From a virus, in the IMG/VR virus record IMGVR_UViG_3300035698_018317, positions 124,001 to 188,000 of that record: 64,000 nucleotides of DNA; one strand, given 5' to 3'. Under the pieces are notes generated by a model. The model was not told where the DNA came from. It ran no database searches and was given only the letters and a program-made list of their open reading frames with translations. Both the position numbers and the translations under genes were made by a program. Shown one piece after another: positions 24,940 through 32,034 of this stretch. Position 1 is the stretch's first letter. The number at the start of each line of letters is the position of its first letter.

Positions 24940-25834
24940 TAATGAATTAACTATAGAAAAGACATTGCAATCTATATCTGGAGATATCCTTATTGGAGAT
25001 ATGGGTTCAAAAGATTCTACGTTATCTATATGTGAAAAATATAATACATCAATAATTAAAATACCATTTGAAAATGACTATAGCAAAGCAAAAAATCAAC
25101 TAATATCCCACGTAAAATCCGATTGGATTTTATCTATTGAGCCGGGGGAATCATTAGTTCAAGCAAATTTTGAAGAAGCTGATATTGCTAATTCTTATCA
25201 TTTGCAAATTATATCAAATGGAGTCATATCAAAAAGTGTAAGATTTTGGCATAAAAGTAAATCATTATCTTTCGTTAATCCTGTATTTGAAATAATTGAT
25301 GAAGATTCCAAATATCTCCCATCTATTATTTATTCTTCTCCAGTAAGCGTAATGAATCAAATGGATATAATAAACAAATGGAAGAAGGATAAACCAACCG
25401 ACCCTTCTCCTTATTATTATGAGGCATGTATATTATTACAAGAAAAAAGATATGATAAGTTTTTATCAGTAGCACAAAAATATTTGTTCTTAGAAAATGC
25501 AGGCATTCCTGCTGTTATGATAAAATATTATTTAGCAGCTACCCAACTTTATATCAAGAAAAACGCATCTGATTCTCTCAGAAACATTCTCCCATGTATA
25601 GCTGCAAAACCAAATATGGCAGAATTTTGGTGTTTGTTGGGCGATGTCTATTACTATAAGAAAATATATAAAAAAGCTAAGGCTTTTTATCAAAATGCAA
25701 TTTTCGCTGGTGAGAGAAGATTAAAGGAAGATATGTGGCCGCTTGAGATAGAAAAATATCGTAACCACCCTAAAGAGATGATAAAAAGCTGTAAGGGTAT
25801 ATTAGAAGAATCTGATTATATAGCTGCCATATAG
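24908..25834 (+). CDS. Family 2-like glycosyltransferase with TPR-like C-terminus
   Basis: A 308-residue protein. The N-terminal 100 residues follow GT-A transferases: MKITTIILTCDNELTIEKTL, then ILIGDMGSKDST and YSKAKNQL, with an acidic metal-binding region near WILSIEPGE. The C-terminal 140 residues contain helix pairs typical of tetratricopeptide repeats (PSPYYYEACILLQEKRYDKF, FWCLLGDVYYYKKIYKKA). This layout is common in glycan-modifying enzymes. It may decorate phage DNA, virion or host glycans. It sits alone in the tail module. Confidence 0.72.
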   Translation: MKITTIILTCDNELTIEKTLQSISGDILIGDMGSKDSTLSICEKYNTSIIKIPFENDYSKAKNQLISHVKSDWILSIEPGESLVQANFEEADIANSYHLQIISNGVISKSVRFWHKSKSLSFVNPVFEIIDEDSKYLPSIIYSSPVSVMNQMDIINKWKKDKPTDPSPYYYEACILLQEKRYDKFLSVAQKYLFLENAGIPAVMIKYYLAATQLYIKKNASDSLRNILPCIAAKPNMAEFWCLLGDVYYYKKIYKKAKAFYQNAIFAGERRLKEDMWPLEIEKYRNHPKEMIKSCKGILEESDYIAAI

Positions 25835-26280
25835 TTGCCGCAACACTTAGCTGCTTCACTAATGTCTTTCAACAATTTAATTTGGTCTTCTACAGATTGC
25901 GGAATAATTTTATAAAAATCTGTAACGTCTTCTATCGCAGACGTAAGAATCCTAGGCAATGTGTGATTTTTAGGCATATAACTTATGCTGCCATTCTTCA
26001 CAGTAAATACTACAAATTTATTTTTGTATTCAGAAATAATTATAATCGGAGTAGAGATACCTTGCCACCGCAATTCATTTACTAAAGAAAAACTTTCATA
26101 ATCTGGAAGGCAATAACTTATTATAATACAGGAAAAATTATTTTCCGTAGTATGCTTTATTATCTCTTCCCCTGTTTTTGCCTCTATAACATCAGCATTT
26201 AAGCTAGAGATACTTTTGTTAATAGCTCTGCGTCTTTCTTCTTCTTCGTGCCCCAATAATATGAGCAATCTTTCTTTCAC
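25816..26280 (-). CDS. Degenerate response-regulator receiver domain
   Basis: A 154-residue protein starting with GTG. The alternating strand and helix pattern is CheY-like: ERLLILLGHEEEERRRAI, FSCIIISYCLPDYESFSLV, TPIIIISEY and YMPKN. The usual phosphoacceptor Asp appears as Ser (IIISYCLPD), and the acidic pocket pair is altered (GHE). The Lys after the fifth strand is kept. It is likely a pseudo-receiver that binds a partner without phosphorylation. AGGGGGCGAC lies before the GTG. No kinase is nearby. Confidence 0.6.
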   Translation of the reverse strand: MKERLLILLGHEEEERRRAINKSISSLNADVIEAKTGEEIIKHTTENNFSCIIISYCLPDYESFSLVNELRWQGISTPIIIISEYKNKFVVFTVKNGSISYMPKNHTLPRILTSAIEDVTDFYKIIPQSVEDQIKLLKDISEAAKCCGNYMAAI

Positions 26281-26323
26281 GTCGCCCCCTAAAAATTATT
26301 TGACTAACGGTATATATGAGCCA

Positions 26324-26704
26324 TTACCACAATATGTCAATCTCATTAACAATAATGGTTACATCATCTTCATATCGACTAATCGCCAATTGTTTTCTTC
26401 CGGGGACTAATTGTTTTAATCTACTTTCAAGTTCGAATATTTTGCAATTTATAACAGTCCAATTATTTTCGGCGAGTTTTTTTATTTCATCTTTCTCATC
26501 CATCATAACTTCACGACCCGGATAATATTTTTGAAGATACTTAGAATGTTTTTTTATTAATTTTCTATAAAATGGTACGTTACACGCACACCCCGGATTA
26601 TGAAGATATGAGGCAACGTCTTCTTGAAGCTCTATTGGTAGCGAATCTCTAAATCTTGAGTCTTTAAGAGCCGCTTTTACGTCCATCAAACCTATCTTTT
26701 TCAT
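26324..26704 (-). CDS. Conserved T4-like phage protein
   Basis: A 126-residue protein starting MKKIGLMDVKAALKDSRFRD with NPGCACNVPFYRKL near residue 37 and PGRKQLAISRYEDDVTIIVN near the end. From memory this is a widely conserved small protein of T4-like phages with no assigned role. It overlaps the upstream zinc-ribbon gene by 41 nt. A partial resemblance at the C-terminus to the gene at 27250 suggests a related fold. Confidence 0.7.
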   Translation of the reverse strand: MKKIGLMDVKAALKDSRFRDSLPIELQEDVASYLHNPGCACNVPFYRKLIKKHSKYLQKYYPGREVMMDEKDEIKKLAENNWTVINCKIFELESRLKQLVPGRKQLAISRYEDDVTIIVNEIDILW

Positions 26705-26957
26705 TCGGTTTCTCCGGTTGAAGTTTTTTTGGAATTACTACTCGACCACATTGGGGACACTTAAACCTTCTTGATTGTTTTATGTTCTTAGGAACAATCA
26801 CTTTTTTAGTAATAGGGTCAAGAGTTGGTGGCCCACCGGGAATACTGGACATTTTGATTTCGGTCATTTCTTTTATATCAGACCCATCTGTTATTTTTTT
26901 CCAATTACAGATTTCACAGTATAACATGTAAAGCGGGATGTTTTTTTTATTTTTCAT
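26664..26957 (-). CDS. Zinc-ribbon protein
   Basis: A 97-residue protein from ATG 26957 (MKNKKNIPLYMLYCEICNWK). CEIC near residue 15 and CPQCG near residue 71 form a split zinc ribbon around a Pro-rich loop (SSIPGGPPTLDPITKK). Upstream TTG is a less likely start because it lies inside the membrane-protein gene without a ribosome site. Conserved in T4-like phages from memory; function unknown. Confidence 0.72.
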   Translation of the reverse strand: MKNKKNIPLYMLYCEICNWKKITDGSDIKEMTEIKMSSIPGGPPTLDPITKKVIVPKNIKQSRRFKCPQCGRVVIPKKLQPEKPNEKDRFDGRKSGS

Positions 26958-27243
26958 CGAATTCAATAATCGTTCTAGCTTCTAAATAGTTCATAAATAA
27001 TTCTGAGAATCCACAGATAAAGCTACCTGCGAACCCGCACATTAATATATAAAGAGGGGCATTGCTAAGTAATGCAAATCCGCATAATAATCCCGAAAAG
27101 AATCCTGTACATTTAGAACATATGGATATTGAATAAAATGGAGTCCCTAATAGGAGATTTCTCCACTTATCCAAAAATGTTTGATTTACAATAATATCTG
27201 TAAGTCCTACAACCGCACAGCAAAAAAGTATTAAGTTTATCAT
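26947..27243 (-). CDS. Membrane protein with CSKC motif
   Basis: A 98-residue protein with three hydrophobic segments (about residues 1-18, 45-62 and 65-82) and CSKCTGFFSG before the second. This resembles small DUF1360-like membrane proteins in which a Cys pair precedes a helix. It overlaps the zinc-ribbon gene by 11 nt and is preceded by the gene at 27250. Role unknown. Confidence 0.68.
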   Translation of the reverse strand: MINLILFCCAVVGLTDIIVNQTFLDKWRNLLLGTPFYSISICSKCTGFFSGLLCGFALLSNAPLYILMCGFAGSFICGFSELFMNYLEARTIIEFDEK

Positions 27244-27249
27244 TTTTTC

Positions 27250-27621
27250 CTACTTCCAAAAACATATATAAAGTTGGCCACCTTTTCGATACATCGAGGG
27301 ATATCCTTTGGGGTCCATTTTGTTAAGTTCTGATTCCGCATCGTCAATGTTGCAACTTAGCAATCTTATATTACGATGGTCTATTGATTTATCAATAGTA
27401 ATTTTATCGTCTAAGTGATGTTCAATCACTTTAATCTGCTCATTATTCAAATGGTTCAAAATGTATAATAAAGATTTGTTTTTAAGAGACCTAGCACCTG
27501 TCATAGTGGCTAACTTCCACTGGTCAAAGTATCCTTTAAATTCAGGCAGCTTTTGTCTGAGGCTGGAATCTAAAAAAACTAAATCTTCTATATTGTTAAA
27601 ATCTAGCTTTATCACACTCAT
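27250..27621 (-). CDS. Hypothetical protein
   Basis: A 123-residue alpha/beta protein (MSVIKLDFNNIEDLVFLDS; SLLYILNHLNNEQIKVIEHH; SMYRKGGQLYICFWK). It heads the four-gene minus-strand run down to 26324, with gaps or overlaps of at most 41 nt. Ribosome site is weak. No family recognised. Confidence 0.65.
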   Translation of the reverse strand: MSVIKLDFNNIEDLVFLDSSLRQKLPEFKGYFDQWKLATMTGARSLKNKSLLYILNHLNNEQIKVIEHHLDDKITIDKSIDHRNIRLLSCNIDDAESELNKMDPKGYPSMYRKGGQLYICFWK

Positions 27622-27644
27622 ATAAGAATAACTAGGAAATAAAA

Positions 27645-28130
27645 ATGGAAGAAATTAAAACAAAAGAAAAATGGACTTTCGAGATTGTAGACGTAAGCCC
27701 TGAACTTAAAGTAACTGTATTGGAATTGCCTAGCATAGAATATGAAGAAGAGGAATTATATTTCCAAGGCAAAAAGGTCTATAAGCCAATATTTTCAACT
27801 ACTCGTTGGATACCCTTTACAGTATCATTTGCTGAGTATTATGATATGGACATAAATGGTCTTTTTGAATGGATAAGTACATTCAACATGGGAATCGGCG
27901 ACGGAACAACTACTGGGGCAATAACCAGAACAGGCATCTTAAAATGCTCTAATGGCCAAGTTTGGGAAATAGAAAATATATGGCCTCAGTCAATCAATAC
28001 TTTAGCTGACTATTCTAACTCAGAGCCTTTAAAAATTGAATTAACATTTAGTTATTCACGGGCGAGAGTTGATTATTCTAATACCGAACCACAAAACAAT
28101 AAAATATCACTTAATTGGGATAACAAATAG
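27645..28130 (+). CDS. Tail tube-like protein, copy 4 (diverged)
   Basis: A 161-residue protein that keeps the tube-fold pattern at low identity: KWTFEIVDV, RWIPFTVSFAEYYDM, LFEWISTFNM, TGILKCSNGQVWEIENIWPQSIN and PLKIELTFSYSRA match in order the corresponding segments of copies 1-3. It is separated from them by 3.8 kb and sits directly upstream of the gp26 homologue. A baseplate-proximal tube initiator such as T4 gp48 or gp54 is an alternative reading. Confidence 0.7.
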   Translation: MEEIKTKEKWTFEIVDVSPELKVTVLELPSIEYEEEELYFQGKKVYKPIFSTTRWIPFTVSFAEYYDMDINGLFEWISTFNMGIGDGTTTGAITRTGILKCSNGQVWEIENIWPQSINTLADYSNSEPLKIELTFSYSRARVDYSNTEPQNNKISLNWDNK

Positions 28131-28139
28131 GAGAAAAAA

Positions 28140-29300
28140 ATGACAGAAGAAGTATATCAACCAAAGAGAGTGCCTATCAATCCAGACATTGTAGATACAC
28201 CAGAAATCCCTCAGAGCGAAGCCCTTGAGCCTACTGTAGAAACAATACGTCCTCCTCAAGCAGATGTAGAGCAGCCAGTGATACGTCCAGCAATGGCAGA
28301 AACAGGTATGGAGCTTAAAGGAAATATCCCTGTACAGTTCCAGAACGCCTTGTCAAATGCAAAAAAGGCAAAAAAAGAACAAGAGATTGTTGCCCCTGTC
28401 CCTGCACCTGACGCTGCTCCTGCTCCAGCGGTGGCACCACCAGCGGTATCGCAAGAAGTTCAGCCAAGTGTTCCGCCCGGAACTGTTAGGACTCTTGAAC
28501 AATTAATTCAAGGAATCCAAACTCGTTCTACTCTTTATGAAGAAATTACCCTTCCATCAAAAGGAAGGTTTTATGACGGCGATGATGGGCCACAAGATGG
28601 TGTAATCCGCATTCGACCGATGACAGGTGAAGAAGAACAGATTTTGGCTACCCCTAGATTTGTCAAAAAGGGTCAGGCAATTAATATGATATTTGACAGA
28701 TGTATGCAAGATGGTTTTCAGTCAGAAAGATTTATCACACCAGATAGAACATATATGTTGATTTATCTACGTGGTATTTCTTATACACCATCATATGACG
28801 TAGAAGTTAAATGCCCACAGTGTGACAGGAAATTTGCGACAGTCATAGATTTAAATGATTTATATGTTGAATCTTGCCCAGAAAATTTCTCAGCCACTAG
28901 TTTGAAGGATTCTCTTCCAACGACTGGTTATAACTTCACCTATCGTCTTTCGACTGGAACTGATGAACAAAGAGTTCAAGAGCATAGAGATAGAAAACTT
29001 AGAGGTGGATTTGAAACAAGCGGGCAAGCTGATGATACCCTGCTATTCCGCACAGCAATTATGGTAGAAGAAATAGAAGGGCTTACAGACAAAGACGAAC
29101 TACAAGCCCTGTTAAGAAAATTACCTATTAATGATGTGGCTTATTTAAGAACGGCTGTCAATGAGCCTCCATTTGGTGTAGACACCAAGGTTGAGATTCC
29201 TTGTCCGGGTTGTTTAGCAGATTTTGAAATAGAACTTCCCCTTGAATCAAATTTTTTCTTCCCAAAGGGCCGCAGGAAGACGCCGAACATGCGAGCGTAG
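28140..29300 (+). CDS. Baseplate hub assembly protein, gp26-like (T4_baseplate family)
   Basis: A 386-residue protein. The first 125 residues are Pro/Ala-rich and probably disordered. The conserved part begins at LPSKGRFYDGDDG and includes IRIRPMTGEEEQILATPRF, INMIFDRCM, MLIYLRGISYTPSYDVEV, then CPQC near residue 225 and CPGC near 357, a likely zinc site. This matches T4 gp26-type baseplate proteins. The last codons contain a C CCA AAG slippery site that can shift ribosomes into the gp51-like frame. AGGAGAAAAAA precedes the ATG. Confidence 0.85.
   Translation: MTEEVYQPKRVPINPDIVDTPEIPQSEALEPTVETIRPPQADVEQPVIRPAMAETGMELKGNIPVQFQNALSNAKKAKKEQEIVAPVPAPDAAPAPAVAPPAVSQEVQPSVPPGTVRTLEQLIQGIQTRSTLYEEITLPSKGRFYDGDDGPQDGVIRIRPMTGEEEQILATPRFVKKGQAINMIFDRCMQDGFQSERFITPDRTYMLIYLRGISYTPSYDVEVKCPQCDRKFATVIDLNDLYVESCPENFSATSLKDSLPTTGYNFTYRLSTGTDEQRVQEHRDRKLRGGFETSGQADDTLLFRTAIMVEEIEGLTDKDELQALLRKLPINDVAYLRTAVNEPPFGVDTKVEIPCPGCLADFEIELPLESNFFFPKGRRKTPNMRA
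29261..29267 (+). promoter_or_regulatory. Candidate -1 ribosomal frameshift site CCCAAAG
   Basis: The heptamer is in phase as C CCA AAG in the gp26 frame, the canonical X XXY YYZ form. A -1 slip gives CCC AAA GGG and continues as GPQEDAEHASVELWKNMMEE into the gp51-like frame with no stop. The shifted product would be about 448 residues. Confidence 0.65.
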
Positions 29301-29314
29301 AACTTTGGAAAAAT

Positions 29315-29485
29315 ATGATGGAAGAAATATTTTTCTTCCAATATCATTTGCATATGAGCAGAGCGGAAGCCTTCCATATGCCTGTGCATGAAAGAAAATG
29401 GTTGATTGATAGATTTATCGAACAAAAGCAAAAAGAAAATTCAGCCATGGAAGATTCAAGAAGAAGAGCAAAAAGAAAAACTTAA
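29315..29485 (+). CDS. Baseplate hub assembly protein, gp51-like
   Basis: From ATG 29315 this is a 56-residue protein: MMEEIFFFQYHLHMSRAEA, then ERKWLIDRFIEQKQ. This matches the short gp51-type proteins of T4-like phages. Its frame is open upstream to the CCCAAAG site inside gp26, and the intervening codons read as natural protein, so it may be made mainly as a gp26-gp51 fusion. No clear ribosome site precedes the ATG, which supports frameshifting. In T4, gp51 catalyses hub assembly. Confidence 0.7.
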   Translation: MMEEIFFFQYHLHMSRAEAFHMPVHERKWLIDRFIEQKQKENSAMEDSRRRAKRKT

Positions 29486-29518
29486 TGATAAATACTAGTG
29501 AAAGTTTAAGGTAATTAA

Positions 29519-30256
29519 GTGGCTACAAAAGAAAGATATCAAAATCCAGTTGTTGGAGATAGTGTAAGATTAAAGCTATTTTCATTTAGGTCAAATAACA
29601 GAACGAATTTTAATTCTGTAGACAAAGTAGAAATATACTTCTTAGACCCTGTGGAAGTAACTGAAGAAAATCCAGAGGGTAGAAGATTAGTAGACACTCT
29701 AACAGGTGCTTCTATTGTTAATGTTGAAACAGGTCTATATGAAGTTACGGTAGCTCTGGAAGATACGAAATATACAATAGGAGATTATGTAGATGTGTGG
29801 TACGCCTACATAGAAGCAAATGATGACCTTTCTACTGTAGAGAATACATGGAAGATTTATCCTGATTTATTCTATACAAGTCCTCTTCCGATTGTATATG
29901 ATTTTTCGTTTGCATTTAGACCTAATAAGCTAAGACTTGGTTCCAAACAATATCTTATCATAGACATAGTTCCTAATGTAAGAAATGCTTCGGATTTAGC
30001 AAGATACTATGAAAATCTAGCTATTGTTTCTCCTTTGAAAATATCTATAACACAAGTCTGCGGTGAGTGTTTGCCAGCAGAGGAAGATTTAAGAGTAATT
30101 GCTGAAGAAGAGAATGTAGAATTCCGAGAAAAAGGAAGAGGATATTATTTCTTGGATACAGAAGACTGGACAGAAGGATTGTATGATGTCTGGTTTACTA
30201 TGGAGTTTGGTGGAAACACATATATTTCTAGTAAACAACAACTTCAAATATATTAA
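29519..30256 (+). CDS. Putative virion structural protein
   Basis: A 245-residue beta-rich protein (GTG start, AAGG eight bases upstream). Segments such as DKVEIYFLDPVEV, GLYEVTVALEDTKYTIGDYVDVWY and GLYDVWFTMEFGGNTYIS look like repeated Ig-like or baseplate beta domains. It is the last gene of the plus-strand hub unit, ended by a strong terminator. No T4 counterpart recognised. Confidence 0.65.
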   Translation: MATKERYQNPVVGDSVRLKLFSFRSNNRTNFNSVDKVEIYFLDPVEVTEENPEGRRLVDTLTGASIVNVETGLYEVTVALEDTKYTIGDYVDVWYAYIEANDDLSTVENTWKIYPDLFYTSPLPIVYDFSFAFRPNKLRLGSKQYLIIDIVPNVRNASDLARYYENLAIVSPLKISITQVCGECLPAEEDLRVIAEEENVEFREKGRGYYFLDTEDWTEGLYDVWFTMEFGGNTYISSKQQLQIY

Positions 30257-30272
30257 ACGCAATACAATTGGT

Positions 30273-30308
30273 AAAAAAGACAACATTTTAAATGTTGTCT
30301 TTTTTTTC
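30273..30308 (+). terminator. Rho-independent terminator
   Basis: A near-perfect palindrome (AAAGACAACATTT / AAATGTTGTCTTT) flanked by A and T runs, ending the hub operon and separating it from the fibre-like gene at 30329. Confidence 0.85.
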
Positions 30309-30328
30309 CCAAAACCATATATATCTTT

Positions 30329-31141
30329 ATGGGAGCAACAACAACAGAGGGGTCCGGCGCTGGTTCAGCGGCAGGTGCATTAAGAGGTCTTACTTTAGAT
30401 AATTTACATAGAGTACTTGCCTCTGATGGTAAAAGTCCCTCTACTACAAATGACGGTTTACAATTCGTAAAAGAAATATTAAAAACAAGGACTGTTTCTG
30501 GTACTTCAATAACAGCCGGAAGTGATGATGAACTTATTATTATAACGGCTACTAGCGATGTAACCATTTCGCTTCCTGACCCAACAACCTTTACTGGTCA
30601 GGGATTTATTATAAAAAGAGCCAATAGTGCTACTAGTTCACTTACTTTATTACCAGTCGCCGGAAATATAGAGGGTGCTTCTAGTTGGCAAACTATACAT
30701 TCTAGAATTGGGATTCAAGTAATATCCACAGGAACAGAATGGGCAATTACTTCATGGTATCATCCTGATGAAAGTAGTGAATCGTCCGCTTATAAAGCGA
30801 TTATGTCTTCTGAGCTAAATTTCAAAACTATCGCAGATTATACACTGTATGTTGTTCCATCCGATAAAATATTTTTAATTGATTCGATGGAAATAATTAC
30901 TACCGCCATCACGGGTGCCGCCACTGCACCTACTATAAGATTCGGAAATAGTGTAGATAGAGATAAGAATTGGGGACCAACAATAACCACATCTAATACT
31001 TTTAATTTTAGACATGTTGTTAGCAATCCGCAACATGGTGCTGTAGCTGGAACGTCTATCTCGGGGGGGATAACTATTGGTAGTACAGCAACTACTCATT
31101 CTGGATACTTTGTAATCAGAGGCACTTTGCTTGATGTTTAA
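30329..31141 (+). CDS. Fibre-like protein sharing an N-terminal anchor
   Basis: A 270-residue protein starting MGATTTEGSGAGSAAGALRG. The same pattern opens the long fibre at 50350 (MGAQTTEGTGFGSAEGPIRG), so this is probably a shared virion-attachment segment. The rest is Thr/Ser/Ile-rich beta sequence as in fibre shafts and small receptor-binding domains. An AT box (CATATATAT) lies 4 nt before the ATG, with no ribosome site. It overlaps the end of the convergent gene at 31138 by 4 nt. Confidence 0.68.
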   Translation: MGATTTEGSGAGSAAGALRGLTLDNLHRVLASDGKSPSTTNDGLQFVKEILKTRTVSGTSITAGSDDELIIITATSDVTISLPDPTTFTGQGFIIKRANSATSSLTLLPVAGNIEGASSWQTIHSRIGIQVISTGTEWAITSWYHPDESSESSAYKAIMSSELNFKTIADYTLYVVPSDKIFLIDSMEIITTAITGAATAPTIRFGNSVDRDKNWGPTITTSNTFNFRHVVSNPQHGAVAGTSISGGITIGSTATTHSGYFVIRGTLLDV

Positions 31142-31680
31142 TCTTGAGGTTGGACTGGGTTAGTCGGCGTTTGGGACAATTGTTGTTGTGGAGTAGCTTG
31201 AGGTTGTTCAACGCTCTGGACTCGTTGCATCATTTTTTCTAATTCGCCACTAAAGCTCATTATCGTGCCATCAAATTCATTTCCTAATCCAGCAGCCTGC
31301 AATTCTCTTCTTAATGTTTGTAGCCCTTGATTTATATTAGTTGCAGCCGTAAGAACTTGCTGTACAGATTGTTGCTGTTTTTGAGCGTTCTGTTGAGCCT
31401 GTGCTGTCTCGACGCCACCAGCGGTTTGTGTTTGCGCTACTGGTTGCGATGGTACTTCATTCCCTGTGGGTTCTGGCTGTGTTGCCACATCTTCTTGTTC
31501 TAAACTCAGTTGATTCATATTAATTCGTATATTTCGCTCACGACGAATAAGGTCATTAATTTTTTTTGAATTAGGGCCAGATTGCTTTTGTAATTGTTTT
31601 AGCTCTTTCCTAAGCTCTTCTAATTCTTGAGCAAGAGATTCTTTATTTCGTTGTTCAATATATTTATTAAATGTTCTCAT
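31138..31680 (-). CDS. Tagged coiled-coil, Gln-rich protein
   Basis: A 180-residue protein starting MRTFNKYIEQRNKES. Residues about 12-65 form a charged heptad-like coiled coil (LAQELEELRKELKQLQKQ). Residues 66-115 are a Gln/Pro/Thr linker, followed by a second helix and a Gln/Pro tail. Its start overlaps the stop of another MRTF protein (TAATG). The two look like a duplicated tag attached to unrelated bodies. Function unknown; virion cargo or scaffold suspected. Confidence 0.75.
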   Translation of the reverse strand: MRTFNKYIEQRNKESLAQELEELRKELKQLQKQSGPNSKKINDLIRRERNIRINMNQLSLEQEDVATQPEPTGNEVPSQPVAQTQTAGGVETAQAQQNAQKQQQSVQQVLTAATNINQGLQTLRRELQAAGLGNEFDGTIMSFSGELEKMMQRVQSVEQPQATPQQQLSQTPTNPVQPQD

Positions 31681-31985
31681 TATTTATTTCCTAACAATAT
31701 CAATCCATCCCTCACTGGATGCCCAGCACGATTCCACAAGCTGAAAGCTTGCTCTGCTGACATATTCTGAGGATTTGTAGCTAATACTCTCTTTTTTATT
31801 TTAGAATAACGAATCCCATTTAGCACATCTTTAAAAAATAATAACATTGAACTACGATTATTCTTTTCCCCAAATAAATCAGAGTCAACATCAGTATCAG
31901 GTAAAGACCTCACATCGTCAATAAACCCTTGCACGACGGACTCGATTGATTCATCTTGTTCAGCATATTCACTAAATGTTCTCAT
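31680..31985 (-). CDS. Tagged small protein
   Basis: A 101-residue protein starting MRTFSEYAEQDES. The body is helical (IESVVQGFIDDVRSL) with a basic stretch (RYSKIKKRV) and the segment MSAEQAFSLWNRAGHP. It is expressed from a CTAAATAATC box 3 nt before the start codon, divergent from the HhH-GPD gene at 32035. No recognised family. Confidence 0.72.
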   Translation of the reverse strand: MRTFSEYAEQDESIESVVQGFIDDVRSLPDTDVDSDLFGEKNNRSSMLLFFKDVLNGIRYSKIKKRVLATNPQNMSAEQAFSLWNRAGHPVRDGLILLGNK

Positions 31986-31988
31986 TAT

Positions 31989-31998
31989 GATTATTTAG
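31989..31998 (-). promoter_or_regulatory. Late-promoter-like box CTAAATAATC
   Basis: Minus-strand box ending 3 nt before the ATG at 31985, paired back-to-back with a plus-strand box at 32023. Confidence 0.45.
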
Positions 31999-32022
31999 GT
32001 GATTAGTTATTTATTTAGCTTA

Positions 32023-32030
32023 CTAAATAC
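32023..32030 (+). promoter_or_regulatory. Late-promoter-like box CTAAATAC
   Basis: Ends 4 nt before the ATG at 32035. An upstream frame extension exists, but the box position and the tag both point to 32035 as the true start. Confidence 0.45.
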
Positions 32031-32034
32031 TTGT

